This document shows positions 1-8,278 of a stretch of DNA of 64,000 nucleotides, in pieces. The DNA lies in assembly GCA_963715995.1 (NCBI GenBank), contig OY970283.1:2976001-3040000 (forward strand), given 5' to 3'. The notes under the pieces were generated by a model, which did not search any database, was not told where the DNA came from, and worked only from the letters and a program-made list of their open reading frames with translations. Source of the stretch: DATBDN01 sp963715995. Its GTDB lineage: Bacteria > Actinomycetota > Thermoleophilia > Solirubrobacterales > Thermoleophilaceae. Within the stretch, counting starts at the first letter, position 1, and each line of letters opens with the position of its first letter. Position numbers and translations under genes: made by a program.

Positions 1-768
1 TCGGGCTACGACACGGCTGCGGCCAACATCCGGCAGTCGCTCGGCCGGCTCGTCTACCCGACCGGATCGAGCGATGGCCAGAGCGTGGAGGTTCCCGCTT
101 CGCTCACGCGCGACCAGGTGCTCGCGGCGCACCACCAGGTGGTGCTGGTGTCGAACTCGAGCAGCGGCGGCGGCGCTGCCTGGCGCTCGCTCGTCCACAC
201 CTGGAACGACCACGTCGAGCAGACACCGCACGGCTTCCAGGGCTTCCCCGGCTGCGGTCCCGACTACTCGCGCTCGACCTACGACACGAAGCTCGTGCGC
301 TACTACGAGGACAGCACCTGGCTGTCGGCCGCGTCCGGCGCGGCCAGCGGGTCCGCCGAGGGCGAGGGGCTCACGCCCCGCGACGTTCAGGCCATGGTCC
401 GCTGCGGCGTCGACCTGTTCGGCTTCGACCAGCTGCAACCCGGTGACGGGCGCCTCGATGCCGCGGTCTGGAGCTGGGCGGACGACCAGCCCGCCGCCGG
501 CCGCTGCGCCTCGATCCACTCAGACGGGCGCTGGCACTCGTCGGGCTGCCGCCGGCTCCATCCGGCCGCCTGCCGTGGAAGCGACGGCTCCTTCCAGCTG
601 ACGGCGCCGGTCCGCGAGACCGACGCCGAGAGCGCCTGCCGCGCGCTCGGCGCACGCTTCACCGCGCCGCGAACCGGCTACCAGAACGAGCTCCTGAAGC
701 AGGCCACGGGCGGCCAGACGGCGTGGCTCGGGCTGGAGCGGGGCAAGCACGCGTGGCGTGCTGTCTGA
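1..768 (+). CDS. PI-PLC-like protein with C-type-lectin-like tail (5' partial)
   Basis: The reading frame is open from the first base and ends with TGA at 766-768, so the N-terminus lies outside the window. The visible 255 residues have two parts. The first (about residues 30-165) has the look of the C-terminal half of a phosphatidylinositol-specific phospholipase C X-like barrel, including VRCGVDLFGFDQL. The second (about 165-255) resembles a C-type-lectin-like fold: CASIHSDGRW, a cysteine-spaced stretch, a second ESACRALGA helix and AWLGL. In related actinobacterial proteins this combination is secreted, but the signal peptide is not visible here. Catalytic histidines of PI-PLC would lie upstream, so enzymatic activity cannot be judged. 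GTG at 85 is an internal codon, not a convincing start. The family call is moderate. Confidence 0.55.
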   Translation, partial: SGYDTAAANIRQSLGRLVYPTGSSDGQSVEVPASLTRDQVLAAHHQVVLVSNSSSGGGAAWRSLVHTWNDHVEQTPHGFQGFPGCGPDYSRSTYDTKLVRYYEDSTWLSAASGAASGSAEGEGLTPRDVQAMVRCGVDLFGFDQLQPGDGRLDAAVWSWADDQPAAGRCASIHSDGRWHSSGCRRLHPAACRGSDGSFQLTAPVRETDAESACRALGARFTAPRTGYQNELLKQATGGQTAWLGLERGKHAWRAV

Positions 769-960
769 GACGCGTGGAAAGCGGGTATCGACCACTGTGA
801 TGCGCCTCCCCCACGGCGCCGCAGACAATCGGCGCGAGCATCGCTACGGTTTGGAACCCGCCTGCAACTGGCCATTGCAGGTAACCCGTTCAGGTATTGG
901 CCAGTTTTCGTCCAGAAAAAACGTTCGGTTCTTGCAGGACTCGCACGCTCTGCCGAACAA
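769..960 (+). promoter_or_regulatory. Structured leader of the L,D-transpeptidase gene (two competing hairpins)
   Basis: This 192-bp gap precedes the L,D-transpeptidase start. It holds two inverted repeats that share bases and cannot form together. Hairpin 1 is CCTGCAA (861-867) with TTGCAGG (875-881) and a 7-base loop CTGGCCA. Hairpin 2 is AACTGGCCA (866-874) with TGGCCAGTT (898-906). The loop and two stem bases of the first form one arm of the second. An A-run (about 917-922) follows. This arrangement is typical of attenuators or cis-acting RNA switches, but no known riboswitch class is recognised. No clear Shine-Dalgarno sequence precedes the ATG. Confidence 0.4.
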
Positions 961-1689
961 ATGAACTCTGTGCCCCGGATTCGCAACCGCATCCTCACAC
1001 TCGCCGCGCTGCTTGCAGCGTTCGTTGCCGTGCCGGCAACCGTTGCGCAGGCAGCCGATGCCCCTCCGGCCGCTCGCTACGAGGGGGTCACGGTCACGCG
1101 CTACCTGATGGCGCGCTTCGCGCCCAGCGCCGCCGCCCGCGGAGCCGCCCACCTGTGGACGAACACGGGCTTCAGCAATCGCCGCGCCGTCTACCCCGTG
1201 CTCCAGCACAAGGTCATGGCCGACGGCACCGAGTGGCTGCAGGTCAGGGCGCTGCGCGGCCGCACGCAGGTGGCCGCGTGGATCCCGAAGTGGGCCACCC
1301 GGCGCGTCTGGGATCCCTACCTCGTGAAGGTCGACATATCGCGGCGCATGGCGACGATCTACCGTGGCGGCGTGGCCGTGAAGCGCTGGCGCGTGGTCGT
1401 CGGGGCTCCCTCGACGCCGACGCCGACGGGCCACTTCTACGTCGTCGATCGCATGCACCTCCAGACCAGCTGGGCGCCTGGCAAGTGGGCGCTGGCCACC
1501 TCCGCCTTCTCGCGCATCCTCAAGCACTTCGACGGCGGCCAGGGCGAGGTCGCCCTGCACGCCCGCGGCTACTTGACCGATCCGGTCGGGACCGCTGCCT
1601 CGCACGGCTGCGTGCGCTTCAACGACGGCGACGTCGCTTGGATGGCAGCCCACGTGCCCAACGGCACGCAGGTCTGGATCGAGAAGTAG
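961..1689 (+). CDS. Secreted L,D-transpeptidase (YkuD domain)
   Basis: This 242-residue protein probably forms 3-3 or Braun-type peptidoglycan cross-links outside the membrane. It begins with a basic stretch and a hydrophobic segment ending near AQAADA (about residues 10-32), a likely signal peptide. Residues 40-110 form an SH3-like region and 118-242 the YkuD catalytic domain. The signature SHGCVRF is present, with catalytic Cys217 and an upstream ALHARG histidine. The length fits a minimal secreted L,D-transpeptidase. The ATG at 961 is chosen because the signal peptide starts there. The unusual leader upstream (hairpins at 861-906) suggests post-transcriptional control. It is tail-to-tail with the beta-propeller gene, 3 bp away. 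Confidence 0.85.
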   Translation: MNSVPRIRNRILTLAALLAAFVAVPATVAQAADAPPAARYEGVTVTRYLMARFAPSAAARGAAHLWTNTGFSNRRAVYPVLQHKVMADGTEWLQVRALRGRTQVAAWIPKWATRRVWDPYLVKVDISRRMATIYRGGVAVKRWRVVVGAPSTPTPTGHFYVVDRMHLQTSWAPGKWALATSAFSRILKHFDGGQGEVALHARGYLTDPVGTAASHGCVRFNDGDVAWMAAHVPNGTQVWIEK

Positions 1690-1692
1690 CGC

Positions 1693-3735
1693 TCAGCCGC
1701 TCGGCGGCGACGTAACCGTGCCGCCCGGTGAGACGCCGGAACCACTCTGCGGCTGCGGCTGCGGGAACGCGACGTAACCGCGGTCGGCGAACGTGCCGAG
1801 GTCGCTCGCGCCCACGCCGTTCACCGAAACCGTGAACAGGCGGTCGCCCACCACCACGGTGCGGTCGATCGGCGGCACGTAGCCGTAGGAATCGGCCGGC
1901 TGGCTCGTGCGCCCGGCCTCGCTCACGCCGCCTGCCTTCGTCGCGTGGAAGCCGATTGCCCCCGTGAACGGCGACTGCCCGTTCCCGTTCGAGTCGTAGT
2001 TGTAGATCGACACCGGCAGCACCGCCAGCTTGAGTGGGTCCCACCACAGGAAGGCGTGCGGGTCGAACTCGGCCTGCGACGACGAGCCGGAGCCCACGAG
2101 CGCATTCGAGATGCGCGTGGGCTGCGCGGGATCGGAGACGTCGAAGAGCGACACCTGGGTGCCGTCGGGCTCGGTGTCCTGTGCGCCGGCCGCCTGGCCG
2201 ACGCCCAGCAGCAGGCCGTCGCCGACAGGATGCAGATAGGAGGAGTAGCCCTGTAGGTCCACACTGCCGAGCACCTTCGGCGCGGCCGGGTCACTCAGCC
2301 CGACCGTGTAGAGCGGGTCGATCTGGCGGAAGGTGACGACGTAGCCGACGTCGCCGAGGAACCGCACGGCGTAGATGCGCTCGCCCTTGCCGAGGTTGCC
2401 CACGCGCCCCACCTGCGTGAGCGAGGCGCCACCCTGCTTCAGCACCGTCACGAAACTCTCGCTGTCCTTGTTCGCTCCCGGCGACCACCACAGCGGCGCC
2501 TGCGTGGAGGCCACGCGCAGGTAGTCACCCTGCTCGGACATCGAGTACTGGTTGAGCAGCGTGCCGGTCACCGTGCCGGAACCGATGTAGCTGGTCTCGT
2601 CGGGCTTCGAGATGTCGAACTCGTGGATCTCGGTCGACGCGAGCGGCGGCGGCGAGGACGAGTCCGGCTGCTCCGCGATCGCTTTCTGGGTCGCCACGTA
2701 GAGGTGGTCGGGCGATGCGTAGACGGTCTCGCCGTCGGTCATGATGGCGTCCGAGTCGACCGGGTCGAGGCCCTTGTCGATGTCGATCGTCAGGACCGTG
2801 AGCGAGTTGAGCCCCGAGAACGTGTCCGACTGGTCGATCGACGTGCAGCGCACGAGCGCGTGCCTGGCGATCTTGCCCTTGCGGCCGTTACGCAGCTTGT
2901 AGGTGGGCCGCCAATCCGGTGTCGTGGAGCGCGCGACGGTCGTGGTGCGCGTGTCCGGCACCGCGCCCTGAAGAAGGGGCAGCACGCGTGGCGTGGCGGA
3001 GAAGATCACGCGCGCCGTGTGCCCGGTCATGCGCGCGTCGAGGTAGCCGCCGTTCACCGACATCGTCTTCAGCACCTTCATCGCGGCCGGATCGGCGACG
3101 TCGACCAGGCTGAGGGTGGACTCCTGCGTTGCGATGCCCGGCGGCGCGATGGCAGTGGCGGCGGTGGGCAGCGGCACGCGCTCGACCGCGTAGACGATCG
3201 GGTTGCCGGACATCACGAGCAGGCGGTCGCCGGACAGGAGCAACTGCTGGCCGTAGCCGTCGAGCGCGAGCGAGCCGAGCAGCTTCGGCGTGTCAGAGCG
3301 AACGTCGAGCGCGTACAGCGTGCTGTTCTCGACCACGAACATCGTCTTGCCGTCGGTCTTCACCTGATCCGGTTCGTCGACGCCCGTCTCCTGCACGTTG
3401 GTGTTGGAGAAGTCCTGAGCACCGCCACCCGTGTCGGCCGTCGGCGTCGTCGGAGCCGCCTCGCCGTTGACCTCCATCGGCCCCGGAGTGCGCACCACCG
3501 GCGTAGGCGCGTAGACCGGGACTCCGCGTGTGGTCAGCTCACGCGGGGCGTGACGGCGCGCGTAGTGGACGAACGAGCTGCACGACGCGAACGCGTGCAG
3601 GCGGTGCTTCCTGGTGGTGGCGACAGCCGAGGGTGCGAGCGTGGCCAGAGAGGCGACGAGCGCGACCAAGACGAGCCCGAGTCGGGGTCTCACAGAGCCC
3701 AGCGTAAACCCGCCGTCCTGCGATTGCGCGTGCAT
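1693..3735 (-). CDS. Secreted beta-propeller domain protein
   Basis: The 680-residue protein has an N-terminal hydrophobic export segment (LGLVLVALVASLATLAPSAVA) and then a long repetitive beta-rich body. Recurrent blades resemble VFVVENSTLYALDVRS, LYVATQKAI and LFTVSVNGVG. Conserved phrases such as NTNVQETGVDEPDQVKTDG and YAVRFLGDVGYVVTFRQIDP are typical of the archaeal/bacterial secreted beta-propeller family (Pfam Beta_propel). It should act outside the membrane as a binding or scaffold protein; no catalytic motif is visible. Start at ATG 3735 is the first in frame; a shorter start near the hydrophobic segment is possible. The gene is divergent from the zinc-ribbon gene at 3760, leaving only 24 bp between the starts. 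Confidence 0.75.
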   Translation of the reverse strand: MHAQSQDGGFTLGSVRPRLGLVLVALVASLATLAPSAVATTRKHRLHAFASCSSFVHYARRHAPRELTTRGVPVYAPTPVVRTPGPMEVNGEAAPTTPTADTGGGAQDFSNTNVQETGVDEPDQVKTDGKTMFVVENSTLYALDVRSDTPKLLGSLALDGYGQQLLLSGDRLLVMSGNPIVYAVERVPLPTAATAIAPPGIATQESTLSLVDVADPAAMKVLKTMSVNGGYLDARMTGHTARVIFSATPRVLPLLQGAVPDTRTTTVARSTTPDWRPTYKLRNGRKGKIARHALVRCTSIDQSDTFSGLNSLTVLTIDIDKGLDPVDSDAIMTDGETVYASPDHLYVATQKAIAEQPDSSSPPPLASTEIHEFDISKPDETSYIGSGTVTGTLLNQYSMSEQGDYLRVASTQAPLWWSPGANKDSESFVTVLKQGGASLTQVGRVGNLGKGERIYAVRFLGDVGYVVTFRQIDPLYTVGLSDPAAPKVLGSVDLQGYSSYLHPVGDGLLLGVGQAAGAQDTEPDGTQVSLFDVSDPAQPTRISNALVGSGSSSQAEFDPHAFLWWDPLKLAVLPVSIYNYDSNGNGQSPFTGAIGFHATKAGGVSEAGRTSQPADSYGYVPPIDRTVVVGDRLFTVSVNGVGASDLGTFADRGYVAFPQPQPQSGSGVSPGGTVTSPPSG

Positions 3736-3759
3736 GGGCCTATTACGTCCCGGGGCGCC

Positions 3760-4005
3760 ATGTCATCACGTACGATCGAGATCGTGAACCCAGCGCGCGA
3801 GCCCAGGCCGCTCCGCGGGGTCGTGTACCACCCCGGTGCGGGCTTTCACTCATATCCACCGCCGAAGGACCGCTCCCCGCGCCGTCGCGTCTGCCCCAAC
3901 TGCGAGCTGCCGGCGGACACGAATGCGCCCAGCTGCCCGGTCTGTGGCGCGCGCTACGCGCCGAACCTGCGCGCGCGGCTGCTGCGCCGGCTGGGGCGCG
4001 CCTGA
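3760..4005 (+). CDS. Small zinc-ribbon protein
   Basis: An 81-residue basic protein. The C-terminal half carries CPNC followed 12 residues later by CPVC, two CxxC knuckles spaced as in a zinc ribbon, then an Arg-rich tail. No other domain or membrane segment is visible. Start is ATG 3760; a GTG at 3784 is possible. The frame is open far upstream, but that part is antisense to the beta-propeller gene and not convincing as coding. The gene lies between the divergent beta-propeller gene and the esterase at 4039 and may be transcribed with the latter. Function unknown; nucleic-acid or protein binding is a guess from the fold. Confidence 0.6.
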   Translation: MSSRTIEIVNPAREPRPLRGVVYHPGAGFHSYPPPKDRSPRRRVCPNCELPADTNAPSCPVCGARYAPNLRARLLRRLGRA

Positions 4006-4038
4006 TCCAGTCCCCCAAGCCCGCCGTAGGCTCCTGGG

Positions 4039-4821
4039 ATGGCGGGCACCGCGGGCATCGTGCTGGACCTGCTCGCGCGCAGCGAGCATCACCGCTACGG
4101 GCCGCACCGCCAGAACCGCGCAGACCTGTACGTGCCGCGCGACGGCGCCGGCCCTCACCCGGTCGCGATCCTGATCCACGGCGGCTACTGGCGCGCGACC
4201 TACGGCAAGGTCGTGATGAAGCCGCTCGCCGCGGACCTGGTGCGGCGCGGCTTTGCGACCTGGAACATCGAGTACCGCCGCATCGGCCGCAAGCAGGGTG
4301 GCGGCTACCCGATGACCTTCGACGACGTGGCGAGCGCAATCGACACGCTCGCGTCACTCGACGATCCGCGCCTCGACCTGAGCGAGGTCACGCTGATCGG
4401 CCACTCGGCCGGCGGGCACCTGGCGCTGTGGGCAGTCTCACGCGAGGACTCGGCCGTCGAGTTCGTGCGCGTGGTCGCTCAGGCGCCGATCACGAACCTG
4501 CGAGCAACGCGCGGCGCCTGGGAGCTGATGGGCGGGCGCCCGGAGGAGCTGCCCGAGCGCTACGCGTCCTGCGACCCGGTGCAGCTCGTGCCGCTGGGTG
4601 TGCCGACGCTGCTGGTGCACGGCCCCGACGACATGACGATCCCGGTCGAGCGCACGCGCGAGTACCTGACGGCCGCCCGCGCGGCGGGCGACGAGGTCGA
4701 GATGCTCGAGCCCGTGCCAGGCGGCCACCGGTCCCACATCGACCCCCGCTCGCGCGCATGGCGAGCCACGGCCGAGCGGCTCAAGCCTGTGCGATCGACT
4801 TCGCTGCCAGGCGGGCGCTGA
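4039..4821 (+). CDS. Alpha/beta-hydrolase esterase (kynurenine-formamidase/BD-FAE-like)
   Basis: The 260-residue cytoplasmic enzyme has the oxyanion motif HGGYW (residues 47-51) and nucleophile elbow GHSAGG (Ser123). A later aspartate (VHGPDDMTIP) and histidine (GGHRSHID) complete the triad. No signal peptide. The HGGxW pattern is shared by kynurenine formamidases, hormone-sensitive-lipase-like esterases and BD-FAE feruloyl esterases, so the substrate is not determined. Its 3' end overlaps the convergent flavoprotein dehydrogenase gene by 41 bp. Confidence 0.8.
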   Translation: MAGTAGIVLDLLARSEHHRYGPHRQNRADLYVPRDGAGPHPVAILIHGGYWRATYGKVVMKPLAADLVRRGFATWNIEYRRIGRKQGGGYPMTFDDVASAIDTLASLDDPRLDLSEVTLIGHSAGGHLALWAVSREDSAVEFVRVVAQAPITNLRATRGAWELMGGRPEELPERYASCDPVQLVPLGVPTLLVHGPDDMTIPVERTREYLTAARAAGDEVEMLEPVPGGHRSHIDPRSRAWRATAERLKPVRSTSLPGGR

Positions 4822-6352
4822 ACACGCAGCCGCCCAGGAAGGTCCCCTCCAGGGAGCGCTTTCCGTGCAGTCCGCCGCCTCCGAAGCCCGCGGCCTCGCC
4901 GCAGGCCCACAGGCCCGGGATCGGCTCGCCGCTCTTGTCGAGCACCCGGCTCTCGAGGTCCGTCTGGATGCCGCCCAGGCTCTTGCGCGCCATCGGCTGG
5001 AGCCTCACAGCGATCAGCGGCCCGGCCTTCGGGTCGGTGATCTGCACGAACTTCGCCGTCCGCAGGCGATCGCCGCGCCAGTTGCGCAGCTGCGCGATGC
5101 GTCGGATCTGGTCGTCGTTCCAGAGCCCCTTGCCGCGCGCCAGGCTCGCGTCGTAGCGCTCGATCTCGCTGGTCATCAGCTCGATGTCCACGTCATCGGT
5201 GCCGGTCAGCTCGTTCATCCGCCGGCCGAGCTCGGGCAGCGAGTCAGCCGTCACGAAGTCCGGGCAGTGGTCCACGAAGTACTGCACGAGGTTGGGCTTG
5301 CCGACGACCACGCTGGCCAGGAACCGCAACAGGCGCTTCTCGCGGATCAGCGGGTTGTGCTCCGAGCCCGACACGTCCAGCTCGCGCCGCGCGATCTTGG
5401 TGTTGCAGACCAGCCACGAGTACTTGCGCTCGTCCTCGCACATGCGCTCGAGGGCGTAGTAGGCGTCGAAGGTCGGCATGACGGGCGTGGGCCCGTAGCG
5501 GCGGCCGCCCGGATCGAGCACCAGCCCCGAGCGCGGCGGGATCAGCTTCACGCCGTGGTCCTTGCGCCGCGGCTTCGGATGGCGCACCGCATCGGCGTAG
5601 TTCCACATCCGCTCCAGATGCGTGACGTTGCCACCGAGCCGCTCCACCTCCGCGTGCATCGCGCCGTCGGCGTAGTAGTGCGAGCCCATGAGGAGCTTCT
5701 CCGGCGCCGTCCCCATGTTCTTCGGCCAGTACTTGCGGACGATGTCGAGGTTGCCGCCGATCCCTCCCGCGGCGATGACGATCGCGTCCGCCTCGATGCG
5801 CTCGTCGCCGGTGTGCACCACACCCGGCTCCAGCTTCGTCACGAGCGCCTCGAAGCGCAATTCGAGCCGTGCGCGGCGCGGGTGCTTCTCGATCGCGCCC
5901 CACACGCCGTCGACCATGCCCTGCCCGCAGCCCCAGCAGAGGTGGAAGCGCGGCACCGAGTTGCCGTCGCCGTAGACACCGCGCTCGGCCCAGTTGACGA
6001 CCGGGAAGAACCACACGCCGTGGCTCTTCAGCCAGCCGCCCACCTCGTCGCGCGCGCGGGCCACGTACTGCTCGGCCCAGCGCCGCGGCCACACGTCGTC
6101 CTCGTCGAAGCCCGCCAGCGTCTGCCAGTCGTGCCAGGCGAGTTCGAACGAGTCCTCGATCCCGGAGCGCCGCTGCTCCGGGGTGTCGACCATGAAGGTG
6201 CCGCCGAAGGCCTCGCGCGCAAGCCCGCCTAGCTCGTGAGGCTGGCAGCGGTCGAGCAGCAGCACGTCGCGCCCGGCCTCCAACAGCTCCAGAGACGCGA
6301 CGAGGCCGGCAATGCCGGCCCCGATCACGACTACGTCCGCGCGCGTCTCCAC
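4781..6352 (-). CDS. FAD-binding dehydrogenase (fumarate reductase/ketosteroid dehydrogenase-like)
   Basis: The 523-residue flavoprotein opens with a Rossmann dinucleotide site VVVIGAGIAGLVASLE (residues 8-23) followed by an acidic strand end (LLLDR). The middle holds the capping domain of the FAD_binding_2 family. The C-terminus has the FAD-closing motif PGLWACGEAAGFGGGG and GTFLGGCVFSARLAA. It fits the putative FAD-binding dehydrogenase family related to 3-ketosteroid-delta1-dehydrogenase and fumarate reductase; the true substrate is unknown. No signal peptide. Its 3' end overlaps the convergent esterase gene. Start at ATG 6352 lies just before the FAD-binding strand. Confidence 0.82.
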   Translation of the reverse strand: METRADVVVIGAGIAGLVASLELLEAGRDVLLLDRCQPHELGGLAREAFGGTFMVDTPEQRRSGIEDSFELAWHDWQTLAGFDEDDVWPRRWAEQYVARARDEVGGWLKSHGVWFFPVVNWAERGVYGDGNSVPRFHLCWGCGQGMVDGVWGAIEKHPRRARLELRFEALVTKLEPGVVHTGDERIEADAIVIAAGGIGGNLDIVRKYWPKNMGTAPEKLLMGSHYYADGAMHAEVERLGGNVTHLERMWNYADAVRHPKPRRKDHGVKLIPPRSGLVLDPGGRRYGPTPVMPTFDAYYALERMCEDERKYSWLVCNTKIARRELDVSGSEHNPLIREKRLLRFLASVVVGKPNLVQYFVDHCPDFVTADSLPELGRRMNELTGTDDVDIELMTSEIERYDASLARGKGLWNDDQIRRIAQLRNWRGDRLRTAKFVQITDPKAGPLIAVRLQPMARKSLGGIQTDLESRVLDKSGEPIPGLWACGEAAGFGGGGLHGKRSLEGTFLGGCVFSARLAAKSIAQA

Positions 6353-6376
6353 GCACGATGGTTTATCGAATGTGAG

Positions 6377-7174
6377 CTAACAGCTCGTCGCCCAGCTACA
6401 GAGGCTGAACCCCGTGAGCGACGAGAACGGATCAGAAGGCGCCGCGATCACGTTGCCGTTCGAGTCGATGAGGTCCATCTTCTCGGCGGGCGTGAGGTTG
6501 GCGTCCTGGCCGTTGGTCTTGGCGTTCGTGAACGAGTTCTCGGACAGGTTCGGAAGCGACGCAAGGCCGGTTCCATCGGTCCCGATCGTCAGCGGCGTCT
6601 CCTGGATCCACTCGGCGGTCAGGTGCGTGGACGGGTACGGGACCGTCTGGGTGAAGGTCTCGCCCTTCGTCAGGTCCTTGAGCGTGATCGTCCACAGATC
6701 CGAATCGGCAACGACCTCGGTGATGTCGGCGTGCATCTGATCGCCGGGCGAGACGTTGAAGTTCGAGATCGTCAGGCTCGTCACCGGAACCAGCTCCCAC
6801 CAGGCCGAGTACGACGCCTTGCCGTTCGCGTCGACGTCCTGCTCGGTCCCGGTCTGAATCAGCGTCGAGTCAGTCGCGGTGCAGCCACTGTCGACGCAGC
6901 CGCCGCCGATGCCGATCCAGGTCGAAGAGTTCTCTGCCTGGCCGCTCGTGTGCTGTGTCGCGGTCGGCACGGTCCAGTCGCCGCTGACCGAGTTGAACAG
7001 CTTGTTGCCCTTCTTGAGCGTCCCCTGGTTGTAGCCGTACCAGTTGTTGCTCTGATTGGTGTTGACTTTGGCGTGGACGAAATGTCCGCGGACGGGCGAA
7101 GCAGCAGAAGCGCTGCCGGCGGCCAGTCCGAGCACACACGTGCACGCGATAGCAGTGATGACACGTATCCCCAT
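6377..7174 (-). CDS. Secreted G1-family (eqolisin) glutamic endopeptidase
   Basis: The 265-residue protein starts with a clear signal peptide (ITAIACTCVLGLAAGSASA, cleavage near residue 25). The rest matches the G1 or A4 fold: NWYGYNQG, then STLIQTGTEQ and YSAWWELVP, and later TAEWIQETPL. Eqolisins use a Gln-Glu dyad; the matching residues are Gln107 (LIQTG) and Glu188 (AEWIQE). These enzymes are best known as acid proteases of filamentous fungi, with fewer bacterial members. The gene stands alone, 24 bp upstream of the flavoprotein dehydrogenase start region and on the same strand. Cysteine pairs (GCVDSGC and the C-terminal SLCSWATSC) could form disulphides outside the cell. Confidence 0.82.
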   Translation of the reverse strand: MGIRVITAIACTCVLGLAAGSASAASPVRGHFVHAKVNTNQSNNWYGYNQGTLKKGNKLFNSVSGDWTVPTATQHTSGQAENSSTWIGIGGGCVDSGCTATDSTLIQTGTEQDVDANGKASYSAWWELVPVTSLTISNFNVSPGDQMHADITEVVADSDLWTITLKDLTKGETFTQTVPYPSTHLTAEWIQETPLTIGTDGTGLASLPNLSENSFTNAKTNGQDANLTPAEKMDLIDSNGNVIAAPSDPFSSLTGFSLCSWATSC

Positions 7175-7247
7175 GCGCGGATTGGTACCCCCGCGCGTGG
7201 GTCCAAAACACGCTCTCCGCTTGGGTTACAGCAGCTGTACCCGTGGC

Positions 7248-8270
7248 TCAGCCGAGCACTACCTCGGCTGCGGCACGCAGTGTGCCCGCGTCCCCAGAAA
7301 CGAGCAGGGTGGTGACAATCGACTCCCGCCAGGCCTCCAGATCGTCGCGGATCTTCTCCTTCGGGCCGATCAGCGACAGCCGCTGTATGAGCTCCGACGG
7401 GATCGCGGCAGCAGCCTCGTCCTTCTTGCCGGAGAGGTACAGATCGGCGACCTCGTCGACCATCTGCTCGTAGCCCATGCGGATGGCGACGTTGGCGTGG
7501 AAGTTCTTGCCCTTCGCCCCCATGCCGCCGAAGTAGAGGGCGTAGAAGGGGCGCAGCATGTCCACGCCGGCATCGACGTCGTCGGTCACGATCAGCGGCA
7601 CCGTCGCGGCGACCTCGAAGTCGTCGAACGATCGCCGCGCGCCCTCGCGGGCGAAGCCCTCCGACAGCGCGTCCTTGTAGAAGTCCTCGTAGCCCGGCGA
7701 GAACAACATCGCCAGCCAGCCATCGCACAGCTCGGCCGCAAGCGCGATGTTCTTCGGGCCCTCGGCCCCGAGGTAGATCGGGATGTCCTCGCGCAGCGGA
7801 TGGATCGAGGCCTTGAGCGGCTTGCCGAGGCCGGTCGCGTTCTCCCCCTTGTACGGGAGCGCGTAGTGCTCGCCCTCGATCGAAACGGGGCCCTTGCGCG
7901 CCCAGATGTCACGCATGATCTGGATGTACTCGCGCGTGCGTGCAAGCGGCTTGGCGAACGACATGCCGTACCAGCCCTCGACCACCTGCGGGCCCGACAC
8001 GCCAAGGCCGAGGATGAAGCGGCCGCCGGAGAGGTGGTCCATCGTCATCGCCGACATCGCCGTCATCGCCGGCTGGCGCGCGGACATCTGCGTGATCGCG
8101 GTGCCGAGCTTCAGCGTCTTCGTCTGCGCTCCCCACCAGGCCAGCGGCGTCAGGCCGTCGGAGCCGTAGGCCTCGGCGGTCCAGATCGAGTCGTAGCCCA
8201 TCTGCTCCGCGTCCGCGATCGTCTCTGCGATACCCGGCGGCGGGCCGCCCGCCCAGTAGCCGGTGTTCAA
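7248..8270 (-). CDS. LLM-class (probably F420-dependent) oxidoreductase
   Basis: The protein is a luciferase-like monooxygenase-fold TIM barrel (340 residues from TTG 8270). Family features include SGGRFILGLGVSGPQVVEGWYG and IPIYLGAEGPKNIALAAELCDGW. In actinobacteria such proteins normally use coenzyme F420; cofactor use here is inferred. The canonical N-terminus of the family is KLGLNTGYW, and the codons for KLGL lie just upstream of TTG 8270 with CTG at 8282. That CTG overlaps the upstream hydrolase stop as CTGA, and a GGAGG lies about 16 bp before it. I think CTG 8282 is the true start. The gene forms an operon with the hydrolase at 8279-9178. Confidence 0.85.
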   Translation of the reverse strand: MNTGYWAGGPPPGIAETIADAEQMGYDSIWTAEAYGSDGLTPLAWWGAQTKTLKLGTAITQMSARQPAMTAMSAMTMDHLSGGRFILGLGVSGPQVVEGWYGMSFAKPLARTREYIQIMRDIWARKGPVSIEGEHYALPYKGENATGLGKPLKASIHPLREDIPIYLGAEGPKNIALAAELCDGWLAMLFSPGYEDFYKDALSEGFAREGARRSFDDFEVAATVPLIVTDDVDAGVDMLRPFYALYFGGMGAKGKNFHANVAIRMGYEQMVDEVADLYLSGKKDEAAAAIPSELIQRLSLIGPKEKIRDDLEAWRESIVTTLLVSGDAGTLRAAAEVVLG

Positions 8271-8278
8271 GCCGAGCT

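Noticed and set aside
861..922. c-di-AMP (ydaO/yuaA) riboswitch before the L,D-transpeptidase gene
   Set aside because: The leader does not show the conserved ydaO core sequences that I could recognise, only simple competing stems. Left as an unassigned leader.
3784..4005. Zinc-ribbon frame as the C-terminus of a 460-residue protein starting at 2623
   Set aside because: The upstream part is antisense to the beta-propeller gene and Arg/His-rich; the CxxC part alone looks genuine.
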